Source of the DNA: Streptomyces hyaluromycini
Lineage (GTDB): Bacteria > Actinomycetota > Actinomycetes > Streptomycetales > Streptomycetaceae
Reading direction: 5' to 3'
Length of the DNA: 64,000 nt
Assembly: GCF_002217755.1 (NCBI RefSeq)
Contig: NZ_BCFL01000016.1
Coordinates: 416,319-480,318, forward strand
Positions 27,710-35,737 of the stretch are shown here, piece by piece. How positions within the stretch are numbered: the stretch's first letter is position 1; each line of letters begins with the position of its first letter. Made by a program: the position numbers and the translations under genes. Under the pieces are notes generated by a model. It saw nothing but the letters and a program-made list of their open reading frames with translations, had not been told where the DNA came from and did not search any database.

Positions 27710-27727
27710 CTTGACGCCGACGTCAAG
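27710..27727 (-). promoter_or_regulatory. MerR-type operator/promoter
   Basis: CTTGACG-TCGG-CGTCAAG (minus strand), a perfect 7-bp dyad that itself contains the -35 TTGACG, as in CueR/SoxR-class promoters. It lies 17 bp before merR and overlaps the last codons of the DUF2127 gene. Confidence 0.7.
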
Positions 27728-28496
27728 GCAAGCTCGGCTCGACCCCCGCGGACTCCTCGACCTCCAGCAGCGAGGCGCTCTGCCGCTCCTCGTCGAAGGC
27801 CTTACGCCCGCCCCGCAGCCCGAACAGCCGCTTGGCGAGGGCGATGTAGAGCACGGCGAGGATGTTCAGCACGAGAGTCACGATCTTCAGATAGCTGACC
27901 TTCTCGGTGAGTTCGTAGATCTCCAGAGGCAGGAAGGCGGCGGTGGCGACCACCGTCAGGTACTCCGCCCACCGCTTGGCGTACCAGAGCCCGACCGCCT
28001 CGACGAGTTCTATCAGCGCGTACGCCAGCAGCAGCCCGGCCACCAGCAGCAGCGTGGAGTGCTTGTAGCCGAACGCCTTCTGGATCGACCCGACGACCGG
28101 TGAGTGGTCGAGGTCGTAGTGGAAGTGCCTGAAGACCGGCCGGAACGTGTCCAGGTACTCGTTGAAGAGCCTGCGCACAGCGTCCTGGCTGTTGCTGAAC
28201 TTCCACACCGCGACCGCGACCAGCACGATGAACACCCCGCGCACGGCACGCTCGATCGCCAGGAAGCGCAGGATGAACAGGTCCCGCAGCACCTTCCCGC
28301 GCGGTACCAGCGGGGCGTCCCCGGCCGGTCCCGAGCCGTGCGGCTCGCCGAGCACGAAGTCGCCGCAGCGCAGACAGCGCCAGGCCTCCCCGACCGCGGT
28401 CTGGCTGTGCAGCCGCACCCGCAGCCGCGGATCGTCCGGGGCATAGGTCACATGCCCCTTGCGCGCGCAGTGCCGACGGTCCCAGTCGATCGCCAT
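27723..28496 (-). CDS. DUF2127 multi-pass membrane protein
   Basis: 257 residues with GGGAGG before the ATG. The N-terminus (DWDRRHCARKGHVTYAP, WRCLRCGDFVLGEP) contains Cys pairs reminiscent of a zinc-ribbon. Four hydrophobic spans follow: FIVLVAVAVWKF, LLLVAGLLLAYALIELVEAVG, AEYLTVVATAAFLPLEIYEL, and IVTLVLNILAVLYIALAKRLFG. This is the DUF2127 arrangement. Function unknown. It ends inside the merR operator, so its transcript may read into merR-trx. Confidence 0.85.
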   Translation of the reverse strand: MAIDWDRRHCARKGHVTYAPDDPRLRVRLHSQTAVGEAWRCLRCGDFVLGEPHGSGPAGDAPLVPRGKVLRDLFILRFLAIERAVRGVFIVLVAVAVWKFSNSQDAVRRLFNEYLDTFRPVFRHFHYDLDHSPVVGSIQKAFGYKHSTLLLVAGLLLAYALIELVEAVGLWYAKRWAEYLTVVATAAFLPLEIYELTEKVSYLKIVTLVLNILAVLYIALAKRLFGLRGGRKAFDEERQSASLLEVEESAGVEPSLP

Positions 28497-28519
28497 CCCC
28501 CGTGCCTCCCAAATACCGA

Positions 28520-28550
28520 CGTGCCGTTCCCGTTGGACAGGAACGGCACG
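28520..28550. terminator. Inverted repeat upstream of DUF2127 gene
   Basis: CGTGCCGTTCC (28520-28530) with GGAACGGCACG (28540-28550), perfect 11-bp stem. It may end dctA readthrough or serve as operator for the DUF2127 gene 24 bp away. Confidence 0.5.
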
Positions 28551-28613
28551 TTAGTGGATACGGCTGACAGGCGTGGCCGAGGGGTCGGCGCGGCCGCCGG
28601 CGGTGAACCATGC

Positions 28614-28657
28614 CTCCGGGCGGCTGGGCAACGGGGGGAGTTCCCAGCCGCCCGGAG
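28614..28657 (-). terminator. dctA terminator
   Basis: CTCCGGGCGGCTGGG (28614-28628) with CCCAGCCGCCCGGAG (28643-28657), perfect 15-bp stem. Another GC hairpin (CCGGCCCGG 28674-28682 with CCGGGCCGG 28690-28698) stands between it and the dctA stop. Confidence 0.85.
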
Positions 28658-28736
28658 AGCGGTGGCCGGACGGCCGGCCCGGGTTCAGGCCGGGCCGGAC
28701 GTCCGGCGGTCCTTCGGAGGAAGCCGGACCTGGGAG

Positions 28737-30107
28737 CTAGGCCTTGGCCAGTTCCTCGCGCTGCTCGGGCAGTTCCGGCGTGCCGGACGCGCCCTCGTCC
28801 AGCAGCGTCGTCTCGTCGAACGGCAGCTCACCGGCGAGCACCTGCTGCATCCGGGCCTTGTCGATGTCCTTGGTCCAGGTACCGATCAGGACGGTGGCGA
28901 CGGAGTTGCCCGCGAAGTTCGTCAGGGCGCGGGCCTCGCTCATGAAGCGGTCGATGCCGACGATCAGGCCGACGCCGTCCACCAGCGCGGGCTTGTGCGA
29001 CTGCAGACCTCCGGCCAGCGTGGCGAGCCCGGCGCCGCTGACGCCGGCCGCACCCTTCGAGGCCAGCAGCAGGAAGAGCAGCAGCGGGATCTGCTCGCCG
29101 ACCGACATCGGCGTACCGAGGGCGTCGGCGATGTACAGGGACGCCATGGTCATGTAGATCATGGTGCCGTCGAGGTTGAAGGAGTAGCCGGTCGGGACGG
29201 TGATACCGACCACGGCCTTGCTGACACCCAGGTGCTCCATCTTCGCGATGAGCCGCGGCAGCGCGGACTCGGAGGAGGAGGTGGACAGGATCAGCAGGAA
29301 CTCACGGGCGAGGTACTTGAACAGCGTGAGGATGTTCAGTCCGGCGACGATCCGCAGCAGCGCGCCGAGCACGACGAAGACGAACAGCACACAGGTCACG
29401 TAGAAGCCGAGCATCAGCACGGCGAGACTCTTGAGCGCGTCGAGCCCGGCGGACCCGACGACGGCGGCGATCGCACCGAACGCACCGACCGGCGCGGCCC
29501 ACATGATCATGCCCAGGATGCGGAAGACGAGCCGCTGGATGTGCTCGACACCGCGGAGCACCGGCTGGCCGACCGATCCCATGGCCTGCAGCGCGAACCC
29601 GGCGAGCAGCGCGATGAGCAGCGTCTGCAGCACCTGGCCCTCGGTGAAGGCGGAGACGAAGGTGGTCGGGATGATCGACAGTACGAAGTCGACCGGGCCG
29701 AGCGCCTCGGAGTCGACCTGGCTGTGTCCGGAGGCCTTGAGGGCGTTGGTGAGGTGCAGCCCGTCGCCCGGGTGCAGGATGTTGCCGACGACGAGACCGA
29801 TGCCCAGCGCGACCAGGGACATCACCAGGAAGTAGCCGAGCGCGATACCGCCGACGGCACCGACCTTGGCGGCCTTCCGCACGGACCCGATCCCGAGCAC
29901 GATCGTGCAGAAGATGATCGGCGAGATCATCATCTTGATGAGGTTGACGAAGCCGGTCCCGAGCGGCTTGAGCTCGACTCCGGTGTCGGGCCAGATGAGG
30001 CCGACCGCGATACCGAGGGCGACCGCAGCGATCACCGCGATATAGAGGTAGTGGGTGCGGTCTCTCTTAACAGCGGGTGCGGCTGGTGCCGCAGGCATCG
30101 TCGTCAC
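28737..30107 (-). CDS. dctA: C4-dicarboxylate:proton/sodium symporter (DAACS family)
   Basis: 456 residues. The start is a GTG at 30107 because AAGGAGG lies 6 nt upstream; the next ATG is three codons later. About eight TM segments plus two re-entrant loops: HYLYIAVIAAVALGIAVGLIW, FVNLIKMMISPIIFCTIVLGI, the Ser-rich loop STSSSESALPRLI, the substrate region GYSFNLDGTMIYMTMASLYIA and ASKGAAGVSGAGLATLAGGL. These are the family signatures. It imports succinate, fumarate and malate. It is divergent from a CitA/DcuS-type sensor kinase and response regulator across 220 bp, the usual arrangement for dicarboxylate-inducible control. Confidence 0.95.
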   Translation of the reverse strand: MTTMPAAPAAPAVKRDRTHYLYIAVIAAVALGIAVGLIWPDTGVELKPLGTGFVNLIKMMISPIIFCTIVLGIGSVRKAAKVGAVGGIALGYFLVMSLVALGIGLVVGNILHPGDGLHLTNALKASGHSQVDSEALGPVDFVLSIIPTTFVSAFTEGQVLQTLLIALLAGFALQAMGSVGQPVLRGVEHIQRLVFRILGMIMWAAPVGAFGAIAAVVGSAGLDALKSLAVLMLGFYVTCVLFVFVVLGALLRIVAGLNILTLFKYLAREFLLILSTSSSESALPRLIAKMEHLGVSKAVVGITVPTGYSFNLDGTMIYMTMASLYIADALGTPMSVGEQIPLLLFLLLASKGAAGVSGAGLATLAGGLQSHKPALVDGVGLIVGIDRFMSEARALTNFAGNSVATVLIGTWTKDIDKARMQQVLAGELPFDETTLLDEGASGTPELPEQREELAKA

Positions 30108-30205
30108 GGCTCGCCTCCTTGACGTCTTCGTCGGTATGACCGGCGTGCGGCTCACGTCCGGGGGATGGGGGGGTGGGGTGCGGCTCACGAGGGCGGGAAG
30201 TGATG

Positions 30206-30225
30206 GCCGGAACCGAATGTCCGGC
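30206..30225. promoter_or_regulatory. Dyad in the dctA / two-component intergenic region
   Basis: GCCGGA-N8-TCCGGC, located between the divergent dctA and sensor-kinase genes. Candidate binding site of the adjacent response regulator. Confidence 0.4.
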
Positions 30226-30327
30226 TTCCGTTCGTTCCTCGCTGCGGTGACTATCCTCCTGCCGTGTGAGGGCGGTCACCCTTCCGTTCATTGAGTTCAT
30301 GCCCGACCCGGAAGGCACACTGCTGAC

Positions 30328-31950
30328 ATGCGTTTTCCGTCCGTCCCCCGCCCCCGCAGCCTGGCCGGCCAGCTCTTCGCCATGCAGGCCGTGCTGATAG
30401 CGGTACTGGTCGCCGGTTACGCGCTGTTCACGTACGTCAGCGACCGCCACCAGGCGGAGGAGGCGGCGACCCGGCAGGCGACGGCGGTGGCACGGTCGGT
30501 AGCCGACGCCCCCTCGGTCCGCGCGGCGATCCACACGAAGAACCCTTCGGGGCTGCTCCAGCCCTATGCCCTCCAGGTGATGCGGGACACGGACGTCGAC
30601 TTCGTCACGATCATGACCCCGGAGGGCATCCGCTGGACCCACCCCGACCAGAACGAGATCGGCAAGCACTATCTGGGCCATATCGAGGCGGCCCAGCACG
30701 GCCAGACCCACAGCGAGACCTACAAGGGCACCCTCGGCGCCTCGGTGCGCACGGTGACCCCGGTGTGGGAGAACGGCCGGGTGATCGGCCTGGTGAGCGC
30801 CGGCATCAAGGTGGAGGCGATCAGCCAGCGCGCCCAGGAGCAGGTGACGGCGCTGCTGGGGGTGGCGGCGAGCGCGCTGGCGCTGGGCGCGCTCGGCACG
30901 TACGTCATCAACGCCCGCCTGCGCCGGCACACCCACGGCATGAACGCGGCGGAACTGAGCCACATGCACGACTACCATCAGGCGGCGCTGCACGCGGTGC
31001 GCGAGGGGCTGCTGATGCTGGACGGCCAGTACCGGGTGGCGCTGATCAACGACGGGGGTCGGGAGCTGCTGGGGGTGGGCCCGGAGGGGGAGATCATGGG
31101 GCGGTCGGTGGCGGAGCTGGGGCTGCCCGCGCCTCTGACCGGCGCGCTGCTCGCCTCCGAGCCCCGGGTGGACGAGGTGCACCTGACGGCGGACCGGGTA
31201 CTGGTGGTGAACACGTCGCCAGTGTCGGGCGGAGAGCGCCGAGGAACGGTGGTCACCCTCCGGGACGTCACCGAACTCCAGTCCCTGATGGGCGAGTTGG
31301 ACTCGGAGCGAGGCTTCACGCAGGCCCTGAGGTCCCAGGCCCACGAGGCGGCGAACCGCCTGCACACGGTGGTGTCGCTCATCGAACTGGGCCGGGCGGA
31401 GGAGGCGGTGGACTTCGCGACCGCGGAGCTGGAGCTGGCGCAGGCGCTGACGGACCAGGTGGTGGCCGCGGTCAGCGAACCGGTCCTCGCCGCCCTGCTG
31501 CTGGGCAAGACCGCCCAGGCGAACGAGCGGGGCGTGGAGCTGGTGGTCTCGGACGAGAGCCGGCTGGATGACGGTTTGCTACCGGAGAGCCTGTCGGCGC
31601 GCGATCTGGTCACCATCCTCGGCAACCTGATCGACAACGCGGTGGACGCGGCCCAGGGGACGGTAAGGGCGCGTGTGACGGTGACCGCGTACGCGGAGGA
31701 CGCCGAGTTGGTGATGCGGGTGACGGACACGGGTGCGGGGGTCGACCCCGCCCACGCCGAGCTGGTCTTCCAGCGCGGCTTCTCGACGAAGCCGGCGGGA
31801 CCGGGCGGGCGGGGGCTGGGGCTGGCCCTGGTACGGCAGGCGGTCGTACGGCTGGACGGCACGCTGACGGTGACGGAGGCGCCGGAGGGCGGAGCGGTGT
31901 TCGAGGTACGGCTGCCGTTGCGGGCGTCGGTGGCGGGAGGCGAGGCCTGA
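30328..31950 (+). CDS. CitA/DcuS-type sensor histidine kinase
   Basis: 540 residues. TM1 about 15-38 (LFAMQAVLIAVLVAGYALFTYV). The extracytoplasmic PAS-like sensor (about 40-170) holds typical CitA motifs (QVMRDTDVDFVTIMTPEGIRW, THPDQNEIGKHYLG, TYKGTLGASVRTVTPVW, GLVSAGI). TM2 is about 172-198. A cytoplasmic PAS follows (VREGLLMLDGQYRVALIN), then the H-box RSQAHEAANRLHTVVSLIELG and the GHKL domain (NLIDNAVDAAQ, TDTGAGVDP, GGRGLGLALV). It senses a C4-dicarboxylate or citrate and phosphorylates the next-gene regulator, with which it overlaps by 1 bp (TGATG). Divergent dctA is the probable target. Confidence 0.93.
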   Translation: MRFPSVPRPRSLAGQLFAMQAVLIAVLVAGYALFTYVSDRHQAEEAATRQATAVARSVADAPSVRAAIHTKNPSGLLQPYALQVMRDTDVDFVTIMTPEGIRWTHPDQNEIGKHYLGHIEAAQHGQTHSETYKGTLGASVRTVTPVWENGRVIGLVSAGIKVEAISQRAQEQVTALLGVAASALALGALGTYVINARLRRHTHGMNAAELSHMHDYHQAALHAVREGLLMLDGQYRVALINDGGRELLGVGPEGEIMGRSVAELGLPAPLTGALLASEPRVDEVHLTADRVLVVNTSPVSGGERRGTVVTLRDVTELQSLMGELDSERGFTQALRSQAHEAANRLHTVVSLIELGRAEEAVDFATAELELAQALTDQVVAAVSEPVLAALLLGKTAQANERGVELVVSDESRLDDGLLPESLSARDLVTILGNLIDNAVDAAQGTVRARVTVTAYAEDAELVMRVTDTGAGVDPAHAELVFQRGFSTKPAGPGGRGLGLALVRQAVVRLDGTLTVTEAPEGGAVFEVRLPLRASVAGGEA

Positions 31951-32642
31951 TGACCGGGGAGCCGATCAGAGTCCTGGTCGTCGAGGACGACCCGGTGGCC
32001 GCGGACGCGCATGTGATGTACGTGGGCCGGGTTCCGGGGTTCGTGGCGGTGGGCAAGGCGCACACCGGGGCGGAGGCGCGGCGGATCCTGGACCGTACGC
32101 CGGTGGACCTGCTCCTCCTTGACCTGCACCTGCCGGACGTGCACGGCCTGCAGTTCGCGCGGTCGCTGCGGGCGGCGGGGCATCAGGCGGACGTCATAGC
32201 GGTGACGTCGGCACGGGACCTGGCGGTGGTGCGGGAGGGGGTGTCACTGGGGGTCGTCCAGTACGTCCTGAAGCCGTTCACCTTCGCGACACTCCGGGAC
32301 CGGCTGACCCGGTACGCGGAGTTCCGGGCGGCGGCGGGCGAGGCGAGCGGCCAGGACGAGGTGGACCGGGCGCTGGCGGCACTGCGGGCGCCGTCGCCGG
32401 CGGCTTTGCCAAAGGGCTTGAGTGCGCCGACCTTGGAGCGCGTGACGTTCGCGTTGCGGGAGTCGAAGGAGGGGCTGACCGCGGCGGCGCTGGCGGAGAG
32501 CGTGGGGATCTCGCGGATCACGGCCCGGCGGTATCTGGAGCACTTGGTGGAGGCGGGGCGGGCTGGGCGGAGTCCGTTGTATGGGCAGGTGGGGAGGCCG
32601 GAGTTGGTTTATCGGTGGGGGCGGGGGGAGGGGCGACGGTGA
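31950..32642 (+). CDS. CitB/DcuR-type response regulator
   Basis: 230 residues. Receiver domain 1-125 with acidic pair in VLVVEDDPVAAD, phosphoacceptor D58 in DLLLLDLHLPD, and the conserved Lys in YVLKPFTF. The output domain is the winged-helix of the CitB class (GLTAAALAESVGISRITARRYLEHLVEAG, then VGRPELVYRW). It overlaps the sensor-kinase stop. Its last 125 bp overlap the C-terminal codons of the convergent NB-ARC gene, so mRNAs from the two genes are antisense there. Confidence 0.93.
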   Translation: MTGEPIRVLVVEDDPVAADAHVMYVGRVPGFVAVGKAHTGAEARRILDRTPVDLLLLDLHLPDVHGLQFARSLRAAGHQADVIAVTSARDLAVVREGVSLGVVQYVLKPFTFATLRDRLTRYAEFRAAAGEASGQDEVDRALAALRAPSPAALPKGLSAPTLERVTFALRESKEGLTAAALAESVGISRITARRYLEHLVEAGRAGRSPLYGQVGRPELVYRWGRGEGRR

Positions 32643-35001
32643 GCGTCTCGGCCAGGGCGCGGGCTTCGGCGGCTTCGGCGGGGGCGTTTCCGACGGTGAA
32701 AGCGTCGGCGGCCAGAGCGTAGTGGGCACGGGCTTCGGCGGGGCGCAGAGCGTACCTGTAGGCGAAGGCCAGACCGCACAGGACCTGACCTGCCCCGTAC
32801 CAGTCCTGGAACTCGAGGTAGATCTCCAGGGCCTTGCAATATGCCTCGATCTCATCCCCTACCCGGCCTGCGGCCAGCGAGGCCATGGCGAAGCTGTGCC
32901 ACGCCCTGGCCTCGCCGTATCGGTCCTCGACGGCCTGGAAAAGGTCGCGGGCCCGGGTGAGGGTCTCAACGGCCTCGCCTGCCCGGCCCGCCGTCTGCAG
33001 GACGATTCCCAGATTGACCCACGCGTCGGCCTCGCCTGCGCGATCCCCTGCTGCCCGGCACAGGTCACCGGCTCTGGTGAGGGTCTCAACCGCCTCCTCT
33101 GCCCGGCCCGACTCCTGCAGGACGATACCGAGATTGACCCACGTGCTGGCTTCTTCGACCCTGTTCCCGGCAGCGTTGTGGAGGTCACCGGCCAGAGTGA
33201 GGACGCCAACCGCCTCCTCCGCCCGGCCCACCGTCTGCAGGGCGTTGCCGAGGTTGTTCAACGCGATGGCCTCGCGGTATCGGTCCCCCGCGCGGCGTGC
33301 TGCCCCCAGCGCGGCACCGCAGACGCTGATCAGGTCATCAAAGTACCGTCGCCGGGCAAGGTACTCCGCGAGGAACTCGGCCAGCTGCACCGCCATGCCC
33401 GCGAACCGCTTCTCCTGCGCCCACATCACCGCCGCCACCAGACCTGCCCGCTCCCTGTCCAGCCACGCAAGCGCCTCCGCCCGGTCCGCGAACCGCTCCG
33501 GCACCGGTGTACCCGGCAGCCCTCGGAAGCGGTCGTTGGCCGCCTCGGCCAACTGGCAATAGAACGCCAGCACCCGGTCCCGGGCGGCCTCTCCCTCCGC
33601 GCGTAACCCCACGTCCTGCGCCACGACAGCCGCCCCGAACGCCCGTACCAGGTCGTGCAGTCGCCACTGTCCTCGCCCGGTCCCCCGCTCGACGAGGTGC
33701 GCACGAGCCAGCGTCCTCAGATTCCGCAGCGGCGAAGCCTCGGCCCCCGTGAGCACTGCGACCACCTCGTCACTCACCTCAGGCCCAGGCGCAAGAGCAA
33801 GCAGACGCAGCAGCCGGGCCTGCTCGGACGGCAGACGGCGGTACGACAGCTCGAAGGCGGCTCGGACGCTGCGCTCCCCGTCGTCGAGGTGGAGGAGCCT
33901 GTCGTATGAGGACTCAAGGCCTTCGACGAGTTCCGCGACCGGCATGCCACGGTCCTCCGCCAGCAGGGCGGCCGCGATCTGGAGGGCCAGCGGCAGGTGC
34001 CCGCACAGGTCGGCGAGTTGTGTGGCAGCCTCGACGTCGTCCGCCACGCGGCTGTCCTCAAGGTTGGCGTTTCGCACCGCGAGATCGATGAGTTCTATTG
34101 CGTCTTCGGGGGTGAGCTGATCCAACGGCATCAGGCGGGCGCCGAGTTGGGCCAGTCGGTCGCGGGAGGTGACCAGCACCCGGTGCCGGCTGTCCCCCGG
34201 CAGTAGCGGCCGTACCTGATCCGGCGACGACGCGTTGTCGGCCAGCAGGAGCACCGCACCCTGTTCGCGCGTCCGCTCGGCGAGCACTGACCGGTAGAGA
34301 GCCGCACGGTCGTCGGTCGTGGCCGGAATGTGCTCCGGCGGCACTCCGAGGGCCCGCACCAGGGACTGGAGGGCCTGATCGGCGCTGACCGGTTCCTCGT
34401 CGTACCCATGCAGGTCGACGAAGAGCACCCCGCCCGGGAACCACCCGTTCCCACACGCCAGGTACGCGGCCTCGACGGCAAGTGCGGTCTTGCCGATGCC
34501 GCCCAGTCCGGACACGGCGGTGACGAGAACCGCGGCGGAGTCATCGAGCGCCCGCAGCAGTTCGGCGATCTCCTCGGCCCGCCCGGTGAACCCTCCGGGC
34601 CTCGGCGGCAGCGAGGCCAGTACCTCTGGTGCGGCAGCGGCCCCGCGCTGTTGGATCACGACCTGGAGGCCGACCACCTTGTCCAGGAAGACCCCACCGC
34701 TGAAGTCGGCGTGGTCACCGCCGTACCAGAGCGCCCCGCTGCCCGGCGCAAGCCGCTCCATTGCGGTCGCGACGGCACCCGCGGCCTGCGGATCGTCGGC
34801 GAGCAGCTCCGCCACCCGCTCGCCCCAGCCCCGTAGCACCTCCCGCCCGTCCGGACCACCAGCCGCCTCGGCGAGCAGCTCAGCCGACGCACCCGGGCCG
34901 CGCTCCAGCCGCCGCGCCAGTTCCGCCACCGCCCGCCGCCCGGCATCCCCACCCGCGCCCTCGGCCAGGGCCGCCAGCAAAGCCGATAAAGCCGCTCTCA
35001 T
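32518..35001 (-). CDS. STAND/NB-ARC ATPase with helical N-terminal domain and TPR repeats
   Basis: 827 residues. Residues 1-90 form an Ala/Leu-rich helical domain (MRAALSALLAALAEGAG and LRGWGERVAELLADDPQ), a possible adaptor or effector-associated domain. Residues 92-122 carry the linker YGGDHADFSGGVFLDKVVG. NB-ARC follows: LPPRPGGFTGRAEEI, Walker A VSGLGGIGKTALAVEA, Walker B-like GAVLLLADNASS, sensor VLVTSRDRLAQL, CGHLPLALQIAAALLAED (GxP motif) and winged-helix LSYRRLPSEQARLLRLLA. Then about five 40-residue TPR units (AIALNNLGNALQTVGRAEEAV, WVNLGIVLQESGRAEEAVETL). The tail is Pro-rich. It is paralogous to the 36585-38666 protein. NLR-like immune or signalling ATPase; the trigger is unknown. 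The tail overlaps the response-regulator gene antisense by 125 bp. Confidence 0.85.
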   Translation of the reverse strand: MRAALSALLAALAEGAGGDAGRRAVAELARRLERGPGASAELLAEAAGGPDGREVLRGWGERVAELLADDPQAAGAVATAMERLAPGSGALWYGGDHADFSGGVFLDKVVGLQVVIQQRGAAAAPEVLASLPPRPGGFTGRAEEIAELLRALDDSAAVLVTAVSGLGGIGKTALAVEAAYLACGNGWFPGGVLFVDLHGYDEEPVSADQALQSLVRALGVPPEHIPATTDDRAALYRSVLAERTREQGAVLLLADNASSPDQVRPLLPGDSRHRVLVTSRDRLAQLGARLMPLDQLTPEDAIELIDLAVRNANLEDSRVADDVEAATQLADLCGHLPLALQIAAALLAEDRGMPVAELVEGLESSYDRLLHLDDGERSVRAAFELSYRRLPSEQARLLRLLALAPGPEVSDEVVAVLTGAEASPLRNLRTLARAHLVERGTGRGQWRLHDLVRAFGAAVVAQDVGLRAEGEAARDRVLAFYCQLAEAANDRFRGLPGTPVPERFADRAEALAWLDRERAGLVAAVMWAQEKRFAGMAVQLAEFLAEYLARRRYFDDLISVCGAALGAARRAGDRYREAIALNNLGNALQTVGRAEEAVGVLTLAGDLHNAAGNRVEEASTWVNLGIVLQESGRAEEAVETLTRAGDLCRAAGDRAGEADAWVNLGIVLQTAGRAGEAVETLTRARDLFQAVEDRYGEARAWHSFAMASLAAGRVGDEIEAYCKALEIYLEFQDWYGAGQVLCGLAFAYRYALRPAEARAHYALAADAFTVGNAPAEAAEARALAETLTVAPPPAPTDKPTPASPPAHTTDSAQPAPPPPSAPDTAGP

Positions 35002-35054
35002 GCGCCGATCCGTCCCCCGGTGCCCCCTGCTGCATGGGCATCAACGGTACGGCG

Positions 35055-35615
35055 TCAAGCGGGCGTCCGCGCCGGTCTCGCCGGCCTCATGTACAGGAGC
35101 ACCTGCGCCCCGAGCCCCACCACAGCGAGCGCCTCCAGCACCGACAGCCCGACCAGCAACCCACCACGGTCCCCGCCCGCCCAGAACACCACCAGCGCCG
35201 CCAACGGCACCGCGCAGAACGCCGTCAGATCGATCACAGCCTGGATCATCTTGCGGGTCCGCCGCCGGACGTCGCTCCGGTGGTACGCCTCCCAGCCGAA
35301 GGTACTGAAATCGCTGTCTGCGGCGGCCAGTTGCGCCAGCCTCGGCCCCAACTCGTCCCGCACATAGAGCCCGATCGCCGAGATCTTCTCGTCGTTGACC
35401 AGGTACGTCCACCCGAGCACGACACACACCGGCGGCAGCGCCAGCAGCATCGACGCCTGCTTCGCCTGCGCCGCCGCGGCGATGACGGCGGCCACCACGC
35501 CGAGTGTCACGTACAGCAGATTGTCCCGGAACCCGATCCGCGCCTTCTGCTCGTCCTTGATCGTCTGGTACTCGGCGAGCAGCAGCTGCCCGACGGTGAC
35601 CCCTTGCTCCGGCAT
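35055..35615 (-). CDS. Four-TM membrane protein next to STAND genes
   Basis: 186 residues from the ATG at 35615 (MPEQGVTVGQLLLAEYQTIK), chosen for GGGGGAG 5 nt upstream; a longer frame begins 45 bp earlier. Two N-terminal TM helices (NLLYVTLGVVAAVIAAAAQA, LLALPPVCVVLGWTYLV), a cytoplasmic section of about 55 residues (NDEKISAIGLYVRDELGPRL) and two C-terminal TM helices (VIDLTAFCAVPLAALVVFWA, LLVGLSVLEALAVVGLGAQV). The N-terminal helix with KDEQKARIGFRDNLLY matches a Streptomyces family usually beside NB-ARC or nucleosidase genes. The layout recalls SLATT-like membrane effectors, but identity is not proven. It lies between the two STAND genes, on the strand of the 827-residue one and 53 bp upstream of it. 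Confidence 0.75.
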   Translation of the reverse strand: MPEQGVTVGQLLLAEYQTIKDEQKARIGFRDNLLYVTLGVVAAVIAAAAQAKQASMLLALPPVCVVLGWTYLVNDEKISAIGLYVRDELGPRLAQLAAADSDFSTFGWEAYHRSDVRRRTRKMIQAVIDLTAFCAVPLAALVVFWAGGDRGGLLVGLSVLEALAVVGLGAQVLLYMRPARPARTPA

Positions 35616-35725
35616 ACGGCTCTCCCCCACCCGACGGGCCGACTCCAGCCGGTCGACCATACCCCCGCCGATCTGCTCCTAGCCCGGCACGCCCCAACAG
35701 GCCGATGCGCCGTACGACTTGGCGC

Positions 35726-35737
35726 TACCGTAAACAA
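35726..35737 (+). promoter_or_regulatory. Leaderless-type promoter of the nucleosidase gene
   Basis: TACCGT (35726-35731) is followed by exactly 6 nt and then ATG 35738. This is the TANNNT-N6-ATG pattern of actinobacterial leaderless mRNAs. No Shine-Dalgarno is present. Confidence 0.55.

Noticed and set aside
28104..30122. Plus-strand frame opposite dctA rich in Asp/Glu/His
   Set aside because: Mirror of a GC-rich membrane-protein gene; no family, no ribosome site.
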